Positions 40,875 to 47,457 of a stretch of DNA of 64,000 nucleotides are shown here, in pieces. The stretch is from Streptomyces sp. H27-H5 (lineage in GTDB: Bacteria > Actinomycetota > Actinomycetes > Streptomycetales > Streptomycetaceae): the NCBI RefSeq assembly GCF_026627505.1, contig NZ_JAPNLK010000035.1, forward strand, positions 19,051-83,050, in the 5' to 3' direction. Each line of letters begins with the position of its first letter. Position 1 is the first letter of the stretch. Both the position numbers and the translations under genes were made by a program. The notes beneath the pieces are model-generated. The model was not told the DNA's origin. It ran no database searches and saw only the letters and a list, made by a program, of their open reading frames with translations.

Positions 40875-41767
40875 GCGAGACCCACGCCGAGCACCCCGCG
40901 TGGAGCGAGCCCGACGCGGCGTCGGCTCCGACCGGGACCACCCACCCCGTGACCCCGGCGGACGCCGCCGACGCGGCGCGCCTCGTCGCCTTCGGACTCC
41001 AGCCCAAGCTGCTGCCCGCCCGCGATGCCGAGTACGCCGAACTGCTGCGCCGCTACCGCGAGGAGCCCGCCTTCGGCCGCCTCGCCGACGCCGTCGCCAC
41101 CGGCCTCGGCCTGATCGTGCTGGAGGTCTCCCCCCGCGCCGGCATGGCCGTGGCCGCCGGCGAGGACTCCGTCTTCGCCGTCCGGATGGGCGACTACGCC
41201 CGCCGCACCACCGCCGACGGCGGCGACCGCTTCCTGCACGGCCTCGCCCACCTCGCCGTCGCCGCCCTCGCCTTCCCGCGCCCCGAGGACCTCGCCGACG
41301 ACGGCTACATCGGCCGGATCACCGTCAACGGCGTCGACGCCTTCGTCCGGCAGACCTGCCGCCGCCTCGAAGAGCGCGCCGAGGAACTCGGCGAGAACAC
41401 CGACCCCGCCTCCGACGCCCCCGGCCTGGAGGCCGCCTGGCGGGTCTACGCCCGCCGCTCCGCCACCGGCGCCACCAAGGACGCCCGCCGGCTCGCCGGC
41501 TCCACCACCGGCATCGTCGGCAAGGCCGCCGCGTTCCTCACCGAATCCGGCTTCCTCCAGCGCACCGGCGACGACGCCGGAGGCACCTACCGCACCACCC
41601 CCCGCTACCAGCTCCAGGTCCGCGACATGGCGGGCAGCGCGGCCATGGCCGAACTGCTGGAACTCGGCGTGGTCCCCGTCAGCGACGGCTCCGCCACCCT
41701 GCTGCCGCCGCCCGAGGGCGACGACCTGGAGCTCGCCGCCGACGCCGGACTCCCCTTCCACGCCTGA
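40871..41767 (+). CDS. Kite-like (MukE/JetB-type) winged-helix protein
   Basis: 298-aa protein. After a disordered N-terminus (about 35 residues) comes DAADAARLVAFGLQPKLLPARDAEYAELLRRYREEPAFGRLADAVATGLGLIVLEVSPRAGMAVAAGEDSVFAVRMGDYAR, then HGLAHLAVAALAFPRPEDL and a second winged-helix-like part, STTGIVGKAAAFLTESGFLQRTGDDAGGTYRTTPRYQLQVRDM. Two tandem winged helices of this length between a kleisin-like gene and an SMC-like gene fit the kite subunit (MukE, MksE, JetB). The C-terminus is acidic. The GTG start is coupled to the upstream small ORF. Assignment is structural inference and would need an HMM or structure search. Confidence 0.72.
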   Translation: MSETHAEHPAWSEPDAASAPTGTTHPVTPADAADAARLVAFGLQPKLLPARDAEYAELLRRYREEPAFGRLADAVATGLGLIVLEVSPRAGMAVAAGEDSVFAVRMGDYARRTTADGGDRFLHGLAHLAVAALAFPRPEDLADDGYIGRITVNGVDAFVRQTCRRLEERAEELGENTDPASDAPGLEAAWRVYARRSATGATKDARRLAGSTTGIVGKAAAFLTESGFLQRTGDDAGGTYRTTPRYQLQVRDMAGSAAMAELLELGVVPVSDGSATLLPPPEGDDLELAADAGLPFHA

Positions 41768-41805
41768 GCGAGCCACCGCGCCACCCGCCCGCCGTACGCC
41801 CCACC

Positions 41806-41856
41806 GTCCTCCGTACGACCCCTGTCCTCCGTACGACCCACGAGAGACCACGAGAG
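41806..41856 (+). repeat. Tandem repeats in the gap before the SMC-like gene
   Basis: GTCCTCCGTACGACCC occurs at 41806-41821 and 41824-41839 (period 18). A partial copy (CGTACGCCCCA) lies just upstream. It is followed by two copies of ACGAGAG at 41840-41846 and 41850-41856. These fill most of the 98-base gap. They could bind a regulator or be slippage products. Confidence 0.6.
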
Positions 41857-41865
41857 TCCGCCGCC

Positions 41866-44800
41866 ATGTACGAGCTGTCCCGGATCCGCCTCTACTCCAT
41901 CGGGCCCGCCGGCGCGCGCTACGCCGACACCGTGCTCGACCTGCGCGGAGTCGGCGAACCGGTGCCCCACCCGGCGCCCACCCAGGCGGAGTTCTTCGAG
42001 GACGAGCCCACCGGCCCGCCGCGGCGCCCCGCGCCCGCCGGCGTGCTCTTCCTGGAGAACGGCGGCGGCAAGTCCGTCCTCCTCAAACTGATCTTCTCGG
42101 TCATGCTGCCCGGCCACCGCAACACCCTCGGCGGCGCCAGCTCGGGCGTCCTGCGCAAGTTCCTGCTCGCCGACGACTGCGGCCACGTCGCCCTCGAATG
42201 GCAGCACACCCAGACCGGCGAGTGCGTGGTCGTCGGCAAGGTCAGCGAATGGCGCGGCCGCCAGGTCTCCAACGACCCCCGCAAGTTCGCCGAGGCCTGG
42301 TACTCCTTCCGCCCCGGCCCGGGCCTCGGCCTCGACAACCTCCCCGTCGCCGAGGCCACCGCCGTGCGACCGCCCGTCGAGGGCGCGTCCGGCGCCCAGG
42401 GCCGCCGCCGCACGATGAAGGGCTTCCGCGACGCCCTCACCGAGGCCGGCAAGGCGTACCCGCACCTGGAGGTGTACTGGGAGGAGATCCACGACCGCTG
42501 GAACGAACACCTCACCGAGGTAGGCCTCGACCCCGAACTGTTCCGCTACCAGCGCGAGATGAACGCCGACGAGGGCGAGGCCGCCGGCCTCTTCGCCGTC
42601 AAGAAGGACTCCGACTTCACCGACCTGCTGCTGCGCGCCGTCACCGACACCCGAGACACCGACGGACTGGCCGACCTCGTCCACGGCTTCGGCAACAAAC
42701 TCGGCCGCCGCGCGGAACTCATGGCCGAACGCGACTTCACCGCCGGCTCCGTGGACCTCCTGCACCGCATCGTCGACGCCGCCGACACCCGCTCCCGGCT
42801 GCGCGACGTCCACGCCGGCGCCGAACGCCGCACGCGCACCCTCGCCCGCCGGCTGTCCGCCCGCGCCGTCGAGGAACGGGGCCGCGCCGCCGACCTCGCC
42901 CAGCGGGTCACCGAAGCCGCCCACGAGGTCACCGGCGCCGAGACCGCCCGCGGCCGCAGCGCCGCCGTAGCCGCCGAACTCGCCTACCGGCACGCCTCGC
43001 TGGCCCTCACCGTCGCCGACAAGGCCGCCGCCGCCCAACGCCGCGAACTCCTCGAAGCCCGCACCCTGCACTCCGCCTGGCAGGCCGCCGAGATCGTGCT
43101 CCGCCACCGGGCCGCCGCCGACCGCGCCACCCGCGTCGCCGCCGCCATCCTCGAAGCCGAACGGGACGCCGCCCCGGCCCTGGCCGCCCGCGCCACCGCC
43201 GCCGCCGCACTCGTACGGGCCCTGCACACCGCCGCCGAACACGGCGAGACCCGCGCCAACGAGGAGGAGGAACGGTCCGCGGAACTCCAGGCCGTCGGCG
43301 AGAGCGCCCACCGCGACGCCACCTCCGCCGCCACCGCCGCCCAGCGCGCCCGCAGCGAGGCCGAACACCTGCGGGCCCGCCTCGACGAGGTCCGGCAGGA
43401 GACCGCCGAGGCCGTCGACGCCGGCTGGCTCGACGACTCCGAACCCGACGCCGACCCCGCCCGCGCCGCCCTCGCCGCCAGCGATGCCGAGAAGACCGCC
43501 GTCGCGGCCTGGAACGAGTCCCGCGAGGCAGCCCGCGCCGCCGCCGAGACCGCCCGCGAGGCCGCCGGAGCGGAATCCCGCGCCGAACTCACCGCCGCCC
43601 GCGCCGCGGACGCCGCCGACGCCGCCGAGTCCGCCCACGCCGCCGAGTCCCGCGCCGCCGCCTCGCTCGCCGAAGCCCCGCGCCTGGCCGCCCTCCTGGG
43701 CCTCCCGGCCGCCCCCGACGCCACCGTCCCGCACCCGCGCGGCGACGACGGCCCGAACGGCACGCCCCCGTCCCCCGACCAGGGCCCCGAGGCCTCCGAC
43801 GGCCCCGCCGCCCACGGCGGCCTCACCGTCGACGACCTCGACCGGGGCGCCGACGACCTCCGCGCACTGCTCACCGATTCGGTGGCCGCCGCCGAACGGC
43901 AACTCTTCGAGCTGCGCACCGCCGCCGCCGACGACGCCCGCATCCTCGGCGCCCTCGGCGACGGCGGACTCCTGCCGCCCGGACCCGACGTCCTCGCCAC
44001 CGTCGAGTACCTCGGCGAACACGGCATCCCCGCCCTCCCCGGCTGGCGCTACCTCGCCCAGTCCGTGGACCCCGCCGACCACGCCGCCGTCCTCGCCGCC
44101 CGCCCCGAACTCGTCGACGGCGTCGTCATCACCGACCCCGACACCCACGCCCGGGCCCGCGAGGCCCTGTCCGGCGCCGCGCTGCTGCCCCGCTCCACCG
44201 TCGCCGTCGGCACCGCCGCCGCCCTGCTCGCGCCCCTGCCCCCGACCGACGCCGACAGCGACGTCTCCGGCATCTTCATCGTGTCGCCGAACCCGGCCAT
44301 GCACGACGAGCAGGCCGCCGACACGGAGCGCCAAGCCCTGCGCAGCCGCGCCACCGCCCGCGACACGGAGATCCGCGACCTGGCCGCCCGGCTCTCCGGC
44401 GACCGCGAACTCGCCGCCCGACTCGGCTCCTGGCGCACCGGCTGCCCGCCCGGCCGGCTCGCCGAACTCGCCCGACTCGCCGAGGCCGCCCGCGCCTTCG
44501 CCGAGGAGGCCGACGCCGAACTCGCCGAGGCCCGCACCGTACGGGCCGAGGCGGACGAGGCCGCCGCCGACGCCGCCCGCGTCCGCGAGGAACGCCAGGA
44601 CACCGCCCAGCGCGCCCGCCGCGTCGCCGACGCCCTCGCCGGCCTCGCCCACCGCCTGCGCGAGCGCGCCGGCTGGCAGACGAGGCTGCGCGAACTCGCC
44701 GACGAGGCAGCCGAGTCCGAGGCCCGCGCCGAGGTCTGCCTGGACCGGGCCCGCGCCGCCGACGAGGACCGCCGGGCCGCCCAGCGCGCCGCCGACGACG

Positions 44801-46548
44801 CCCGCCGCACCTCCCGCGCACTGCGGGCCGAGCGCTCCGAGATCGCCGGCGCCCCCGAGCCGCTCCCCGCGGACGACGGCTCGACCAAGGCCCCGCTGCC
44901 CGACCTGCGCGAGGCCTACCGGGCCGCCTCACAGCTCTACGAGAAGGTCGGAGTCGGCGCCGACCTGCGCGCCGAACAGGCCCGCGCCGAGAGCGCCGAG
45001 AGCGCCGCCCTCGCCGAACTCGACCGCCTCACCAACAAGGTCCGCACCCGCGCCGCCCAACTCCTCGAAGGCACCGACGGAGCCGACGGCCCGTCCCGGC
45101 AGGCCGCAGCCGCCCGCGCCGAATCCCTCGTACAGATGCTGGAGACCCGCGCCTCGACCGCGAGCGAACAGCTCGGCCGACTGCGCGGCGAGGCCGAGCG
45201 GCACGCACCCGCCGAGGGCGAGGCGCACACCGAACTCCCCGAGGACCTCGTCCCCGAGAACGTGGAACAGGCCCAAGGCCTGCTGCGCGCCGCCACCGCC
45301 CGGCTCGCCGCCCACACCGCCGCCGTGGAGAGCGCCCGGGCCGCCCACGCCGACCTGCTGCGCGCCCACCGCACCGCCGAGGACGGCGCCGGCGGCTTCG
45401 ACGAGACCGCGACCCTGCTCCGGGACCTGCTGCGCGACCACACCCACCAGGACGACGAGCAGGAGCCGGTGCCCCACCCGGGGACCCTGGAGGAGGCCCG
45501 CCAGTCGGCCACCGAGGCACGCCGTTCCCTGCGCGGCTGCGCCGCCGACCTCTCCGCCGCGGAGTCCGCCGTGCGCGAGGCGAGCGACATCCTCGTCCGG
45601 CACGCCAACGCCAACCGCTACGAGCAGGTCCGCACCCCCGCCCGCCAGCAGATCCGCGAACTCCCCGCCTCCGCCCTGCCCGAACACGCCGCCGCCTGGG
45701 CCACCGCCTTCGCGCCCCGACTGCGCGTGCTCACCGACGAGTTGGAACAGCTGGAACGCAACCGGGGCAGCATCGTCGACCGACTGCGCGGCCTCGTGGA
45801 ATCCGCCCTGGCCACCCTGCGCTCCGCCCAACGGCTCTCCCGACTCCCCGAGGGCCTGGGGGAGTGGTCGGGCCAGGAGTTCCTGCGCATCCGTTTCGAG
45901 GAGCCCGACCAGGCCACGCTCACCGAGCGGCTGGGCGAGGTCATCGACGAGGCCACCCGCGCGGCCGTGAAGAAGAACAGCGCCGCCTCCTTCGGGGAGG
46001 GCCGGCGCGACGGCATGTCGCTACTGCTGCGCGGGGTCCAGGCCGCACTGGAGCCCAAGGGCATCGCGGTGGAGATCCTCAAGCCGGACGCGGTCCTGCG
46101 CGCCGAGCGCGTCCCGGTCGGCCAGATGGGCGACGTGTTCTCCGGCGGGCAGCTGCTCACCGCCGCCATCGCCCTGTACTGCACGATGGCGGCGCTGCGC
46201 AGCAACGACCGGGGCCGCGACAAGCACCGCCACGCGGGCACGTTGTTCCTCGACAACCCGATCGGCCGCGCCAACGCCACCTACCTGCTGGAGCTCCAGC
46301 GGGCCGTCTCGGACGCGCTCGGCGTCCAGCTCCTCTACACCACGGGCCTCTTCGACACCACGGCGCTCGCCGAGTTCCCGCTGGTCATCCGGCTGCGCAA
46401 CGACGCGGACCTGCGCGCGGGTCTGAAGTACATCAGCGTCGAGGAGCACCTGCGTCCGGGTCTGCCCCAGCAGTCGCCCGACGAGGAGACGATCCACGGC
46501 GAGATCACGGCCACCCGCATGTACCGCCGCTCCGCGGTGGGCGCCTGA
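41866..46548 (+). CDS. SMC-like (MukB/JetC-type) coiled-coil ATPase
   Basis: 1560-aa protein with split ATPase heads. The N-terminal head (1-310) starts ELSRIRLYSIGPAGARYADTVLDLRG and has the P-loop LENGGGKS (G66-S70). Coiled coil rich in Ala/Glu/Arg follows (about 310-650). A globular hinge-like domain lies at about 685-810 (LATVEYLGEHGIPALPGWRYLA ... DVSGIFIVSPNPAMHDEQ), then more coiled coil to about 1340. The C-terminal head has the ABC signature VFSGGQLLTAAIALYCTMAALRS (S1426-Q1429) and Walker B TLFLDNPIGRAN, D1463 followed by N1464 where Glu is usual. Last gene of the operon. Probably a chromosome- or plasmid-organising complex with the two preceding proteins. Role unproven. Confidence 0.88.
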   Translation: MYELSRIRLYSIGPAGARYADTVLDLRGVGEPVPHPAPTQAEFFEDEPTGPPRRPAPAGVLFLENGGGKSVLLKLIFSVMLPGHRNTLGGASSGVLRKFLLADDCGHVALEWQHTQTGECVVVGKVSEWRGRQVSNDPRKFAEAWYSFRPGPGLGLDNLPVAEATAVRPPVEGASGAQGRRRTMKGFRDALTEAGKAYPHLEVYWEEIHDRWNEHLTEVGLDPELFRYQREMNADEGEAAGLFAVKKDSDFTDLLLRAVTDTRDTDGLADLVHGFGNKLGRRAELMAERDFTAGSVDLLHRIVDAADTRSRLRDVHAGAERRTRTLARRLSARAVEERGRAADLAQRVTEAAHEVTGAETARGRSAAVAAELAYRHASLALTVADKAAAAQRRELLEARTLHSAWQAAEIVLRHRAAADRATRVAAAILEAERDAAPALAARATAAAALVRALHTAAEHGETRANEEEERSAELQAVGESAHRDATSAATAAQRARSEAEHLRARLDEVRQETAEAVDAGWLDDSEPDADPARAALAASDAEKTAVAAWNESREAARAAAETAREAAGAESRAELTAARAADAADAAESAHAAESRAAASLAEAPRLAALLGLPAAPDATVPHPRGDDGPNGTPPSPDQGPEASDGPAAHGGLTVDDLDRGADDLRALLTDSVAAAERQLFELRTAAADDARILGALGDGGLLPPGPDVLATVEYLGEHGIPALPGWRYLAQSVDPADHAAVLAARPELVDGVVITDPDTHARAREALSGAALLPRSTVAVGTAAALLAPLPPTDADSDVSGIFIVSPNPAMHDEQAADTERQALRSRATARDTEIRDLAARLSGDRELAARLGSWRTGCPPGRLAELARLAEAARAFAEEADAELAEARTVRAEADEAAADAARVREERQDTAQRARRVADALAGLAHRLRERAGWQTRLRELADEAAESEARAEVCLDRARAADEDRRAAQRAADDARRTSRALRAERSEIAGAPEPLPADDGSTKAPLPDLREAYRAASQLYEKVGVGADLRAEQARAESAESAALAELDRLTNKVRTRAAQLLEGTDGADGPSRQAAAARAESLVQMLETRASTASEQLGRLRGEAERHAPAEGEAHTELPEDLVPENVEQAQGLLRAATARLAAHTAAVESARAAHADLLRAHRTAEDGAGGFDETATLLRDLLRDHTHQDDEQEPVPHPGTLEEARQSATEARRSLRGCAADLSAAESAVREASDILVRHANANRYEQVRTPARQQIRELPASALPEHAAAWATAFAPRLRVLTDELEQLERNRGSIVDRLRGLVESALATLRSAQRLSRLPEGLGEWSGQEFLRIRFEEPDQATLTERLGEVIDEATRAAVKKNSAASFGEGRRDGMSLLLRGVQAALEPKGIAVEILKPDAVLRAERVPVGQMGDVFSGGQLLTAAIALYCTMAALRSNDRGRDKHRHAGTLFLDNPIGRANATYLLELQRAVSDALGVQLLYTTGLFDTTALAEFPLVIRLRNDADLRAGLKYISVEEHLRPGLPQQSPDEETIHGEITATRMYRRSAVGA

Positions 46549-46621
46549 CCGCTCCCGCCCCGGCCGGGCGGCCTCCTCGCCCACGGCCGCCCCGCACCTC
46601 GTCGCCCCGCTCCGGACCGGA

Positions 46622-47047
46622 CTACCCCCGGCCGGGGGCGGGGTGTCGTATGCGGGCCGGGCGGGCGGCCGGCGGTCCCGCCCCGGCCCGCCCCCGGTCC
46701 CGCCGCTGCTCCCGGCGCCCGGCGCGGGCGGCGCTGCCGGGCGCCGAGACGACCCCGTACCGCTGGTTCCACGTCTGTCGGGTGATCAGTACGTCCAGTA
46801 CGCCCCACGTGGCCACGACCGTGCCGGCTATCGCGCCGAGCGCCATCGGCAGCACCAGCCAGGACCCGGTCAACGCGAGGAAGAAGGTGATCGTGGACTG
46901 GATCAGGGTGACCGAGACGATCAGCACCGCCCGCACCGCGGACGTCCGCACCGGGTCGGGCAGGCGGTATCGCCTGGCCGGTTCCTCGATCCACAGCCCG
47001 TGCCCGGGCTCCTCCGTCACCGCGCCGTCCTCTTCGTACATCCTCAT
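46622..47047 (-). CDS. Small membrane protein with basic tail
   Basis: 141-aa protein. The N-terminus is acidic (MRMYEEDGAVTEEPGHGLWIEEPARRYRLPDPVR), followed by two helices, AVRAVLIVSVTLIQSTITFFLALTGSWLVLPMALGAIAGTVVATWGVLDVLI. A cytoplasmic tail follows that becomes strongly Arg/Pro-rich (RAGRREQRRDRGRAGAGPPAARPARIRHPAPGRG). GGGGAG precedes ATG 47047, with ATG 47041 as an alternative. Convergent with the SMC-like gene and divergent from the conservon. It has no similarity to the JetD/MksG nuclease and is unlikely to belong to the SMC operon. Function unknown. Confidence 0.75.
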   Translation of the reverse strand: MRMYEEDGAVTEEPGHGLWIEEPARRYRLPDPVRTSAVRAVLIVSVTLIQSTITFFLALTGSWLVLPMALGAIAGTVVATWGVLDVLITRQTWNQRYGVVSAPGSAARAGRREQRRDRGRAGAGPPAARPARIRHPAPGRG

Positions 47048-47457
47048 GTTCCGCTCACTCCCCACAACGCCGTCCGCCATGCGTGCCCGACGATGACGAT
47101 CCGAACGTCTCCACCAAAGTGTCCCCAAAACGTCCCCTCGAACAGAGAGACGTCCGGGACGCCCCGGAGATTCCCGCATCACGGACTCCTTCCGAGCGCC
47201 CGAACAGCACGGAACGAAGAGTTCCAGCCATCCGCTCCCTTGCGGGAACCGACGTCCCACCAGGTGTCATGTGCCACATATCGGGCTGGACTTGACCGGA
47301 TCTATCGGACAACTCGTGATCTACGTCGGAGGTGTCGGCCGAAAACGTCCGGACAGGCCTTCGAAGGCACCGGGTGGCAGTAGTAGGCTCACGCCGTTTA
47401 AATGACGGAACACCTACCCCCGACAACGGGGTTGAGCTGGGGGAGGCTGGGGAGGCC
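47048..47457. other. 410-base promoter region of the conservon
   Basis: No coding frame is supported. Candidate promoter elements for cvnA on the plus strand include TTGACC (about 47293-47298) and TAGGCT (47384-47389), but no ideally spaced pair. The stretch is relatively rich in CGTCC/GGACG words (for example near 47102, 47131 and 47149), which may bind a regulator or be chance. Confidence 0.4.

Noticed and set aside
41806..41856. CRISPR-like array
   Set aside because: Only two to three units of 16-18 bases without spacers and no cas genes.
46622..47047. Possible fourth (JetD/MksG) component of the SMC operon
   Set aside because: It is on the opposite strand, only 141 aa, has two membrane helices and no Toprim-like or nuclease features.
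42198..47096. Very long Arg/Pro-rich frames in other phases across the SMC-like gene (up to about 1600 codons)
   Set aside because: Extreme low complexity and no motif. GC-rich third positions of the real gene keep these phases open.
47083..47295. 70-codon frame upstream of cvnA
   Set aside because: Composition is unlike a folded protein, no ribosome binding site, and it lies in the promoter region.
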